Assembly: GCA_024427125.1 (NCBI GenBank)
Contig: JAKSVN010000021.1
Coordinates: 1 to 8,023, forward strand
Source of the DNA: Mycoplasmoidaceae bacterium
Lineage (GTDB): Bacteria; Bacillota_I; Bacilli_A; Mycoplasmatales; Mycoplasmoidaceae
Length of the DNA stretch: 8,023 nt
Reading direction: 5' to 3'
The translations under genes and the position numbers were made by a program. Shown one piece after another: positions 1 through 6,780 of this stretch (its first letter is position 1; each line of letters opens with the position of its first letter). The notes below the pieces were generated by a model. That model did not search any database and was not told the DNA's origin. It saw only the letters and a program-made list of their open reading frames with translations.

Positions 1-36
1 AAGTGCATCACCACTAAATTATAGGGTGTTGCACTT
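1..36. repeat. Interrupted inverted repeat at the left window edge
   Basis: AAGTGCA (1-7) is an exact reverse complement of TGCACTT (30-36). Inside it, after a T/T mismatch, CACC (9-12) pairs with GGTG (25-28), leaving a 12-nt loop. As RNA this would be a hairpin with 11 base pairs. No T-tract follows on either visible side, so it is not an obvious terminator. It could be an operator around the TATAAT in its loop (minus strand, 23 to 18), a structured 3' end, or part of a mobile-element terminus. It is cut by the window edge, so its true extent is unknown. Confidence 0.45.
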
Positions 37-46
37 CATATGTCAC
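18..46 (-). promoter_or_regulatory. Candidate sigma-A promoter reading leftward out of the window
   Basis: On the minus strand, GTGACA (46 to 41; 5 of 6 matches to TTGACA) is followed after exactly 17 nt by a perfect TATAAT (23 to 18). Transcription would start near position 11 and leave the window to the left. It lies just past the hairpin that ends the microprotein gene, which would suit the head of a next minus-strand transcription unit. In AT-rich DNA such matches arise by chance, and no downstream gene is visible to confirm it. Confidence 0.35.
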
Positions 47-50
47 TTTG

Positions 51-82
51 GAAAATAGGGTTAATCCCTATTTTCTTTTTTT
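51..82. terminator. Intrinsic terminator hairpin, T-tract on the plus side
   Basis: A perfect 10-bp stem pairs 51-60 (GAAAATAGGG) with 66-75 (CCCTATTTTC), with loop TTAAT. On the plus strand it is followed by seven T residues (76-82), the classic intrinsic-terminator form. On the minus strand the stem is preceded by an A-tract, and its only T run is inside the stem, so it may stop transcription from both sides but is stronger for plus-strand transcripts. It overlaps the stop codon of the minus-strand microprotein gene (68-70). The plus-strand asymmetry hints at a converging gene to the left of the window. Confidence 0.7.
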
Positions 83-148
83 ACCACAGCAGCATCCGCA
101 ACCACATTTAGATTTCTTTGCTGTTTTCTTTGTTTTTTTACAAGCCAT
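68..148 (-). CDS. Cys/Lys-rich microprotein, 26 aa, function unknown
   Basis: This short reading frame encodes 26 residues: a lysine-rich first half (KKTKKTAKKSK, residues 4-14), then a cysteine cluster C-G-C-G-C-C-C-G at 15-22, then K-K-R-K. In all it has six Cys (3, 15, 17, 19, 20, 21), ten Lys, one Arg and no acidic residue. The evidence that it is a gene is its setting: a perfect AAGGAG at 158-163, 9 nt before the ATG, a TATAAT further upstream, and a stop codon inside a terminator-type hairpin. It is the last gene in the direction of the udk-tkt-yneF-engB-valS operon, 44 nt after valS. The composition suggests binding of a thiophilic metal or of nucleic acid, but this is inference. I recognise no family, and a translated regulatory peptide is also possible. 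Confidence 0.72.
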   Translation of the reverse strand: MACKKTKKTAKKSKCGCGCCCGKKRK

Positions 149-157
149 TTTTTCAAT

Positions 158-179
158 CTCCTTATATATTTAAATTATA
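158..179 (-). promoter_or_regulatory. -10 box and ribosome binding site of the microprotein gene
   Basis: In the 44-nt gap between the valS stop and the microprotein ATG, the minus strand carries TATAAT (179 to 174), predicting a start near 167. AAGGAG (163 to 158) follows at ideal spacing from the ATG at 148. I see no convincing -35 at 17 nt. The SD is one of the best in the window, matched only by those of yneF and the 155-aa membrane-protein gene. The gene could be expressed separately, or as the last cistron of the valS operon. Confidence 0.55.
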
Positions 180-192
180 GATTGACAAAAAT

Positions 193-2763
193 TTATTTCT
201 TTAGAGATTGTAAAATTTGTTCCTTTTCTAATGTATATTTAGAAAGTTTGTCACGTTCAGCTTGAACTTTTTCAGCTGGAGCTTTTGCCACAAAGTTAGC
301 ATTAGCTAATAAACCTTGAGCACGTTTAATTTCAAATTCTACGACTTCTAGTCGTTTAGCTAAATCTTCAGATTTATTTTCTTGAGCTTGAAGACAAATA
401 ATTCCATCTTCAACAACTAAAGCATTTGAGTTTTCTGGTTTAACATTAATAATGTTGTTGATCTTAATATTGAAAGCTAATAGTAAGTTATTTAGTTCTA
501 CTAAATCAAACTTGTCATTTGTTACATAATCAAAAGCTATTTCATTCTTACGACTTAATGAATGTTTAATACGATAATCTTTTAAACAATTTGTTATATT
601 AACAAAATGTTTCATCAACATTTGATCAAATTCACATTTAATCTTTAATGGTTTTACATTTGTAAATCAAATGTACTTATGATTAATTTTATAGAACAAA
701 TAATCTGCAATTGCAGGAGCAATTGGATAAAACAATTTTAAGAATTCATCGAAGATGAACAATGCAACAGCTTTTTGTTTTGCTACTTTTTTCTTATCAT
801 TTAAATTTATTTTTATAAATTCAAGGTATTGGTTGCAGTAGTCGTTTCAGAAACAATCAATCAATGCTTTATTAGCAACAGTAAAGTCGTACTTATCATA
901 TTGACTTATTAATTGATTAATAAGTTTGTTTAGCTTATCAATCATTCAACAATCGAATTGGTTTAGATCTTTGGCAGTAAATTTAATCTTTGCACCTGAA
1001 ATAAGATTGTATGAGTTTCACATTTTATTTAATACTGATCAATAATATGTGATCTTTTCTTCATTAAATCTTAAGTCTTCACCCATAGTTGCAGATGAAG
1101 TAAAGAACATCTTCATTGCATCAGAACCATATTTAGCAATTAGATCCATAGGATCTACACCATTGCCTAAAGACTTAGACATCTTTCTGCCTTGTGAGTC
1201 TCTTATTAATCCATGGATTAATACTTGATCAAATGGAAGTTTCTTACTTCAATGATCACACATTGTCATCATTCTAGCTACTCAAAAGAATAGGATATCA
1301 TAAGCAGTAACTAGTAAACTAGTTGGATAGAAATCTTTGTACTTTTTATCCTCTCTTCAACTAGTACAAACTAATGGTCATAAACCAGATGAGAATCATG
1401 TGTCTAAAACATCTGGATCTTGTTCTCATTTATCCAAATCTTTAGGTGGTTTAGTAGTAACTAAGACCTTGCCAGTTTCTTTGTGATAATAAACTGGAAG
1501 ACGGTGTCCTCATCATAGTTGTCTTGATATACATCAATCTTGAATATTATTTAATCAAGTCAATAGAGCATCATTGAATCTAGGTGGGACAAATTCTACA
1601 CCCTTATTCTTTTCTTGCATTTCAATAATTCTCTTTGCAAGAGGTTGCATCTTAACAAACCATTGTTTTGATAAGAATGGTTCTACTACAGTATTTGTTC
1701 TTTCTGAGTAACCAATATTGTTTACAATATCTTCAACTTTAACTAAGTCGCCTTTTTCTTGTAAGGCAGCAACAAGTTTTTCTCTTGCTTCCTTAATAGT
1801 TAACATGTTATATGTTAGACCATTGAAATCAATAGCATCTTGATTCATGGTTCCGTTAGGGTTCATTACATTGTGGTACAAAGTAATGTGATGTTTCTTA
1901 GCTAGGTTGTAATCATTAAAGTCATGAGCAGGAGTACATTTCATGATTCCTGTTCCAAAACCTAATTCAACATATTCATCACCAATAATAGGTAATGGTT
2001 TACCATTAGCAGGGTTAATTGCTGTTCTTCCAATATATCTAGAGTTATGTGGATCTTTAGGATTAATTACTAAACATACATCCCCAAACATAGTTTCAGG
2101 TCTTGTTGTTGCAACTGTTAAGAAACGATAATCGTCTTGTAGACGATATTTAAAGTAATACATCTTAGATTGTGTTTCTTTGTAAATTACTTCAATATCA
2201 GAAATAGCAGTTTGTAATTGAGTATCTCAATTAACTAACTTATAGTCTTGATAAATAAGACCTTGTTTGTAGGCATCAACAAACCATTCCATACATGCTT
2301 GATGAACATGTTCATCCATTGTAAAACATTGACTCTTTAAACTTAGTGCTAAGTTTAAACTATCTCATTGTTTAGCAATAAATTCTTTTTGTTTATTAGA
2401 TCAAACTTTAAGTTTGTTTAGAAACTCTTCACGACTAAAATCAAATCTTGATTTATGTTCTGTTTCTCTTAAAAGTTTTTCATATTTAGTTTGAGTTGCA
2501 ATACTAGCATGGTCCATACCAGAAACTCACAAGGTATTAAAACCTTGTAGGTGTTTATATCTAATGATTGCATCTTGTAAACTTGTATCTCAAGCATGAC
2601 CTAAGTGTAGTTTGCCAGTAATGTTTGGTGGCGGCAAGATAATAGAAAAGTTAGGACGCTTAGAGTATTTATGGTACTCATAAAAATCCTTACCTTGCAA
2701 TAGTTTTTTGACCTTAGCTTCAACATAGGCAGGGTCATATTTCTTATTATTTTTGCTAGCCAT
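193..2763 (-). CDS. valS: Valyl-tRNA synthetase
   Basis: ValRS joins valine to tRNA-Val in the cytoplasm and edits mischarged threonine. The 856-residue product is complete and near the usual length of about 880. Visible landmarks are the class I HIGH motif as HLGH (53-56, in [13 protein letters not shown]), the editing-domain signatures [10 protein letters not shown] (219-228) and [15 protein letters not shown] (270-284), the catalytic loop KMSKS (527-531), and the C-terminal coiled-coil arm (about 795-856). Several tryptophans are TGA. The start is well fixed: engB's TAG stop lies in the same frame only two codons upstream (TAG-TCT-TAT-ATG), and no other start fits between. There is no good SD, so translation probably depends on ribosomes finishing engB. 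No T-box leader, common before valS in Bacillota, is present. Confidence 0.97.
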
Positions 2764-2769
2764 ATAAGA

Positions 2770-3342
2770 CTATTTTAACTTCTTGGTTAAGATATTCATT
2801 AATCTTTTTATATAAGAAATATTTAATTTCTTAAATGCGCTCACGGGTATGAGATTTTCTTGTTTGCAACCAAACATTTTAGCGATTTTGTGTTTGTTGT
2901 TATTGAAATAAGAGTTGTTAACTTTATCAACTTTGTTCAACACAATGTAAACATTGACAAAACGTTTTGAAACGTTTTTAAAAACATCAATGTCCATTTC
3001 AGTTATGTGTTGAATATCACATATTTGGAAAACACAGAAGAGATTAGATCTGTTAGAAATGTAATCAATTAACATTTGATTAATTTCATATTTTTTACTT
3101 TTGGATACTTGTGCATATCCATAACCTGGTAAATCAACAATTCGATAATCTCCAAAATCAAACACATTAATTAATTGTGTTCGTCCTGGTTGTTTAGAAG
3201 TCTTAGAAATTTTTTGGTTTGCTAGAGCATTGATTAATGTAGACTTTCCTACATTAGAACGTCCAACAAAACAAAATTCTACTACTTGATCGTCGATAGC
3301 AATTGTGTTTACACAATCTGCTGATTTAACAAATCTTGCCAT
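2770..3342 (-). CDS. engB: Ribosome biogenesis GTPase EngB/YsxC (YihA)
   Basis: This is a TRAFAC-class GTPase needed for assembly of the large ribosomal subunit. The 190-residue length is typical. The G motifs appear in order: G1 GRSNVGKS (27-34), G2 threonine T55 in PGRTQ, G3 DLPGYG (70-75), G4 NKVD (136-139), and G5 SAFK (168-171). The family segment DxRHxxxxxD is degenerate here (DIQHITEMD, 109-117). The ATG follows the UPF0154 stop by 3 nt in the same frame (TAA-TTC-ATG) and has no recognisable SD, pointing to translational coupling. It sits between the UPF0154 gene and valS, 6 nt before valS. Function is assigned from family motifs and is secure. Confidence 0.96.
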   Translation of the reverse strand: MARFVKSADCVNTIAIDDQVVEFCFVGRSNVGKSTLINALANQKISKTSKQPGRTQLINVFDFGDYRIVDLPGYGYAQVSKSKKYEINQMLIDYISNRSNLFCVFQICDIQHITEMDIDVFKNVSKRFVNVYIVLNKVDKVNNSYFNNNKHKIAKMFGCKQENLIPVSAFKKLNISYIKRLMNILTKKLK

Positions 3343-3345
3343 GAA

Positions 3346-3576
3346 TTATTTTTGTTGTCTCTTCATTGCTTCCATCACTTGGTTAATTTGACTTTCTGAT
3401 GGAGTACGACCCATTTGTTGGTACATAGCTTTAATTTGTTCTCTAGTTACTGGTGGGTTTTCTTGAAGTTGTTTTTTAAAGTATTTTTGACCAATTGCAA
3501 ATCCTATTAGGATTCCAATGATTATTCCAGCAATAAATAAACCTATTGCTAAACCTACTATTCCGCCTGTTGACAT
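3346..3576 (-). CDS. yneF: UPF0154 (YneF-type) single-pass membrane protein
   Basis: This 76-residue protein has one N-terminal membrane helix rich in Gly and Ile (about 5-29). A cytoplasmic tail follows with the signature of the UPF0154/YneF family: KKQLQENPP (34-42), then MYQQMGRTPSESQIN (51-65) and a terminal amphipathic stretch. The molecular role of the family is not established. The neighbourhood supports the call: in Bacillus subtilis, yneF also lies close downstream of tkt, and here its ATG comes 1 nt after the tkt stop. Its SD is embedded in the last codons of tkt. The next gene, engB, begins 3 nt after its stop, in frame. Confidence 0.93.
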   Translation of the reverse strand: MSTGGIVGLAIGLFIAGIIIGILIGFAIGQKYFKKQLQENPPVTREQIKAMYQQMGRTPSESQINQVMEAMKRQQK

Positions 3577-3577
3577 A

Positions 3578-5551
3578 TTATTTTTTCTCCTTATCTAATC
3601 ATCTATTTATTTTTCCTGCAATTTGGCCAGATGTTAAGCCAAGTCTTTTTACTACATCATCTGGTTTACCAGATAAACCGAAACTATCTGAACCAATTGC
3701 TAAATCTACATATTTATATCATGGAGTTGTTACACCATATTCAATAGATATTTTAATTTTATCATCAAAGATCATGTCACGATACTTTCTTGATTGTCTA
3801 TTGAATAGTTCAAGTGAATTGATAGCTACAACTCTAGAAGGTACATTTAACTTCTTTGCAACTTGAAGTGCTATTGGTAGTTCACTACCAGAAGCATATA
3901 AAGTCACCTTGTGATTGTCATCGCTTCTAACAACATATGCACCTTTCCATGCAAGTTCATATTCTACATTTACTTGATTAAATGTTGCACGACTAGTAAT
4001 TATTGTTACTGGCGTCTTTTTAGAATTAAATGCTTGTTCTAAAGCAATAAGCATATCAATTGAGCTTGTTGGTCTAAAGACCATATGATTTGGTATTAAT
4101 CTTAAAGATCATAATTGTTCAATTGGTTGATGTGTTGGACCATCTTCTCCAACAGTAATTGAATCATGAGAGTAAACATTGATAGATGGAATTTGACTTA
4201 TAGCAGCTAATCTTATTGCTGCTTTGTTATAGTCACTAAAACTCATGAATGTTGAACCTATGGCTTTCATTGCTCCATAAGCAACTATTCCATTATTGAT
4301 TGCAGCCATAGCAAATTCTCTAACACCACAATCTAAATTTTGTCCTTCTCAATTGTGAGCTGTAATCTTATCTGATTCTTTAACTTTCATCATTGTAGAT
4401 GAAGAAACATCAGCAATAGAACAGATCACATTAGGATTATTTTGTGCAATTGCTTGAAACATATTGCCACATATTTTTCTTGTTGATTCATTTTCAGGGA
4501 AAGAACTTGGATCAAATCATTTCTTATTAAATTCAAACTTACGTTTGATAATGATGTCAATAACTTTTTTATAAAGTGTTGGATTACTTCTTTCTAATCT
4601 AGATAACCTATCATTAAATTCAATAACTTTCTTTTCAGTTCTATCTGCAACATATTTTGGAATGCCACTAAGTGATGATGGAATTGTGAAATCATCATAA
4701 GCAAATTTTAATGTTTTTTTAAGTTGAACTAATTGTTCAGGTGTTAGCGGACTACCATGACATTTGTTAGTGTTGGCATTAACTGATCCATAACCAATAG
4801 TTGTTTTTGCAATAATAACTGTTGGTTTGTTTTTACATGATCTTGCTTTAGCAAATGCTGATCTTAATTGTTTAAAATTATGGCCATCTAAACAATTAAC
4901 AACGTTTCAACCCATTGACTTAAAATATCTTGAAGTTTTAATTGTTGTAGAGTCAGAAACTTTACCATCAAGTTGAATTGAGTTGTAATCATAAATCATG
5001 ATTAAACGGTTAAGTTTTAATCTTCCAGCAATAGCAATTGCTTCATAACTAATACCTTCTTCAAAGCATCCATCTCCAAATAAACAATATGTGTAATTGT
5101 TAATTAATTTGTTAGTTGGAGTATTAACAAGATTGGCCATCTTTTGACTAGCGATAGCTAAACCTACTGCCATAGCAATGCCTTGTCCTAAAGGACCAGA
5201 TGCCACATCCACACCTCTCAAAGCTGTTGGTTCAGGGTGTCCTGGTGTTCTAGCATCAATTTGTCTAAAGTGTTTAAGGTCATTCATATTAATGCCTTTA
5301 TAACCACAAAGCAACATAGTTGCATAAAGTAAACTACTACCATGACCAGCTGACAAAACAAATCTATCTCTATTGAAGAAATTACTTACAAGTGGGCTTG
5401 TATTCATTTGATTAGCAAATAATTCATACATTATTTCTGCAGCACCTAGAGCAATACCTGGGTGTCCAGATTTAGCTTTAGTGATTGCAGCTGCTGCTAA
5501 CACTCTTAAAGTGTTTGCTGCTAGTTTTTGATCTATCTTTGCTTTTTTCAT
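3578..5551 (-). CDS. tkt: Transketolase
   Basis: Transketolase transfers two-carbon units between sugar phosphates in the non-oxidative pentose phosphate pathway, using thiamine diphosphate and Mg2+. The product has 657 residues, the usual full length. Motifs include SGHPG (28-32), GHGSSLLYA (69-77), GPLGQG (119-124), the cofactor signature starting at GDG (159-161) with metal ligands D160 and N190, catalytic glutamate E412 in REFAMA, and EDGPTHQP (469-476). The frame is unbroken when TGA is read as Trp. The ATG follows the udk stop by 2 nt, with GAGGA at 5563 to 5559 giving a 7-nt SD spacing inside the udk end. In many mycoplasmas transketolase helps make ribose phosphate without an oxidative branch, which suits its pairing with a nucleoside kinase gene. 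Confidence 0.97.
3587..3592 (-). promoter_or_regulatory. SD of yneF inside the tkt coding end
   Basis: The minus strand reads AAGGAG here, 10 nt before the yneF ATG at 3576. The motif is part of the final tkt codons (D-K-E-K-K-stop), so terminating tkt ribosomes sit over it. It is the strongest internal SD in the cluster and makes yneF a likely entry point for fresh ribosomes, in contrast to engB and valS, which lack one. Confidence 0.8.
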
Positions 5552-5553
5552 AA

Positions 5554-6174
5554 TTATTTCCTCAACTGTTGTTTAATTGCTGTAACTAAATATTTTATGC
5601 TTGTTGCATTTGGTTTGGCTCATGGTAAAAGAAAATCAGCTCTATCTCTTTGTGGTTTAGAGTATAGATTGTACATTGGAACAACAGATTCATTTCATTG
5701 CTTAGTGATAGAGTGTAATGTTCTACCTCTTTCATTTTGATCACGAGTTACTCTTCTTTTAAAACATAAATCGATAGGAGTATCAACAAAGATTTTTAGT
5801 GATGCTAATTTATTAACGCGTTCATTATGCAAAGCTAAAAAACCTTCAAGAATAATAATTTCTGTTGGTTTAATTAATTGTCATTTGTCTTCTCTTTTGT
5901 GTTTCTTATAGTCATAAACAGGAATAAAAGTTTGTTTATTTTCCAATAAAGAATTTAAGCATTTTTTGAATAAAGTTCAATCAAGAGAATCGGGGTGATC
6001 AAAATTTCAGTTTCCTGATTCTTTGACTTTAACTATGTCTTTTTTATTTTCATTGTAAAAACGATCTAGACAAAGAATTTGAGCTTTATCTTTAAAACTA
6101 TCTTTAATTTTGTTGGCAACCCTGGTTTTACCAGATCCAGAACAACCAGCAACAATAATTAGTTTATTTTTCAT
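5554..6174 (-). CDS. udk: Uridine kinase
   Basis: Uridine kinase phosphorylates uridine (and cytidine) to the monophosphate in pyrimidine salvage, a key route in mollicutes, which generally lack de novo pyrimidine synthesis. The 206-residue product matches the family length. It shows a P-loop GCSGSGKT (10-17), LDRFY (36-40, the family's D-x-Y/F-Y segment), NFDHPDS (57-63), YDYKKHKR (87-94), an EGF segment (110-112) and FVDTPIDLCFKRRVTRDQNERGR (129-151) lid residues. All five Trp codons are TGA. The start is fixed by the position of the P-loop. There is no SD, and a TATAAT lies only 7 nt upstream of the ATG, so the mRNA is probably leaderless. It is the first gene of the operon. An assignment to another member of the uridine kinase/phosphoribulokinase family is less likely. 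Confidence 0.93.
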
Positions 6175-6181
6175 ATTAAAA

Positions 6182-6187
6182 ATTATA
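6182..6187 (-). promoter_or_regulatory. -10 box of the udk operon, implying a leaderless mRNA
   Basis: The minus strand has a perfect TATAAT (6187 to 6182). The predicted start point, about 7 nt downstream, falls at 6175-6174, on the ATG of udk. The sequence at the correct -35 distance (ACTTAT) is a poor match, as is often seen in mycoplasmas. No other strong -10 with a usable SD exists between udk and rpmB on this strand, although a TATAAA further upstream is a weaker alternative. Confidence 0.55.
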
Positions 6188-6214
6188 TTTTATTTATAAA
6201 ATAAATAAGTATTA

Positions 6215-6243
6215 TTTACTAATTTTCATTTATTTGATATAAT
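6215..6243 (+). promoter_or_regulatory. Promoter of rpmB-tRNA unit
   Basis: TTTACT (6215-6220; 4 of 6 to TTGACA), a 17-nt spacer and a perfect TATAAT (6238-6243) predict transcription from about 6250. The leader would be about 20 nt and hold AAAGGT (6256-6261), which sits 8 nt before the rpmB ATG and serves as the SD. The promoter diverges from the udk promoter, with the two -10 boxes about 50 nt apart. Confidence 0.7.
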
Positions 6244-6269
6244 TAAAAAACGCGTAAAGGTAAGAAACA

Positions 6270-6521
6270 ATGAGTAGAAAAGATTATTTCACAAATAAAC
6301 GTGCAATGAGTGGAAACAAAAAATCACACGCCATGAATCATTCAAGACGTGTTTGAAATGTTAACTTACAAACAGTTAGAATTACATTACCTAACGGTCA
6401 AGTTAAAAAAGTAAAAGTTTCTACTAAAACATTAAAAACTCTTAATAAGAGAAAAATAAATGGTGCTAGCAAAGGCAAAAAAGCTAGCAAACCTGCTGCT
6501 AAAAAAGCAGCAACTAAGTAA
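6270..6521 (+). CDS. rpmB: Ribosomal protein L28 (bL28)
   Basis: bL28 is a small protein of the 50S subunit. The 83-residue product keeps the family core: MSRKDYFTNKRAMSGNKKSH at 1-20, then the NHSRRVWNVNLQ segment (23-34) and the basic strand VKKVKVSTKTLKTL (45-58). The cysteine usual near position 5 in zinc-type L28 is Asp here. Compared with the usual length of about 62 residues it has a tail of some 20 residues (about 64-83) made almost wholly of Lys, Ala, Ser and Gly, likely contacting RNA in a disordered state. W29 is a TGA codon. The two tRNA genes follow without a strong terminator, so rpmB is probably transcribed together with them. Confidence 0.95.
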
Positions 6522-6534
6522 TTTTAATTACTTA
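6515..6534 (+). repeat. AT-rich inverted repeat across the rpmB stop codon
   Basis: TAAGTAATT (6515-6523) and AATTACTTA (6526-6534) are exact reverse complements separated by TT. The rpmB stop (6519-6521) lies in the left arm, and the right arm ends 2 nt before tRNA-Ile. No T-tract follows, so it is unlikely to terminate. It may be an RNA-processing site that separates the mRNA from the tRNAs, or simply a stabilising 3' stem for the rpmB message. Confidence 0.45.
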
Positions 6535-6536
6535 AT

Positions 6537-6613
6537 GGGAGTATAGCTCAGTTGGTTAGAGCACACCCCTGATAAGGGTGAGGTCGATTGTTCGAGTCAA
6601 TTTACTCCCACCA
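6537..6613 (+). tRNA. tRNA-Ile (anticodon GAU)
   Basis: The 77-nt gene has a perfect acceptor stem (GGGAGTA with TACTCCC), D stem GCTC/GAGC with the usual GG in the loop, anticodon stem CACCC/GGGTG with loop CTGATAA (anticodon 6571-6573), a 5-nt variable loop, and a T arm with TTCGAGT. CCA is encoded (6611-6613). It starts 15 nt after the rpmB stop and is followed after 6 nt by tRNA-Ala. It reads AUC and AUU codons. Confidence 0.97.
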
Positions 6614-6619
6614 TATAAT

Positions 6620-6696
6620 GGGGCCTTAGCTCAGCCTGATAGAGCACCTGATTTGCACTCAGGGGGTCGAGGGTTTGATTCCCTTAGGCTCCACCA
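6620..6696 (+). tRNA. tRNA-Ala (anticodon UGC)
   Basis: The cloverleaf is complete: acceptor GGGGCCT/AGGCTCC including the G3-U70 wobble pair (6622 with 6690) that identifies alanine tRNAs, D stem GCTC/GAGC, anticodon stem CCTGA/TCAGG with TGC at 6654-6656, variable loop GGGTC, T stem GAGGG/CCCTT, and encoded CCA (6694-6696). It is odd in its elbow: the D loop reads AGCCTGATA rather than containing GG, and the T loop is TTTGATT rather than TTC-type, so position 56 is U. An alignment with A at position 19 restores a pair with U56. Confidence 0.96.
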
Positions 6697-6703
6697 TTAA
6701 ATC

Positions 6704-6728
6704 AAACTAGGGCACGTCCCTAGTTTTT
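6704..6728 (+). terminator. Intrinsic terminator of the rpmB-tRNA unit
   Basis: A perfect 9-bp stem (AAACTAGGG at 6704-6712, CCCTAGTTT at 6718-6726) with loop CACGT runs into a T-rich tail (TTTTT at 6724-6728, then ATTTTTT). It sits 7 nt after the encoded CCA of tRNA-Ala. Its sequence is nearly identical to the terminator at 7241-7265. Confidence 0.92.
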
Positions 6729-6745
6729 ATTTTTTCAATTTCCTG

Positions 6746-6775
6746 TATAATAAAGATACTTATAAATGTAAGGAG
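6746..6775 (+). promoter_or_regulatory. -10 box and SD of the 155-aa membrane-protein gene
   Basis: TATAAT at 6746-6751 predicts a start near 6758. AAGGAG at 6770-6775 lies 5 nt before the ATG at 6781. No good -35 is visible: the matching position is the T-tract of the preceding terminator. Together with the terminators on both sides, this marks the gene as a one-gene transcription unit. Confidence 0.65.
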
Positions 6776-6780
6776 AAAAT

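Noticed and set aside
1..36. CIRCE (HrcA) operator
   Set aside because: The arms run AGTGC then GCACT, the reverse of the CIRCE order (GCACTC then GAGTGC), and the spacing differs.
182..187. TTGACA on the plus strand after valS
   Set aside because: A perfect -35 hexamer by itself, but no -10 lies 16-18 nt downstream and no plus-strand gene follows. Read on the minus strand (as TTGTCA) it is only 3 nt from the TATAAT, too close to be its -35.
1943..2131. Open frame on the plus strand, 62 codons
   Set aside because: It lies opposite the editing domain of valS, whose motifs are unmistakable on the other strand. It has no SD or family resemblance.
2764..2790. T-box or other leader upstream of valS
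   Set aside because: Only 6 nt separate engB from valS and no structured leader exists; the operon head at udk also has no room for one.
3546..3866. Open frame on the plus strand, 106 codons
   Set aside because: It is antisense to yneF and the C-terminal part of tkt, both complete and recognisable. It has no SD.
5528..5740. Open frame on the plus strand, 70 codons
   Set aside because: It is antisense to the end of udk and the start of tkt, with no supporting signals.
193..6174. Apparent frame breaks in valS, tkt and udk
   Set aside because: Every break is a TGA at a position where tryptophan fits the family, so this is code 4 usage and not pseudogenisation.
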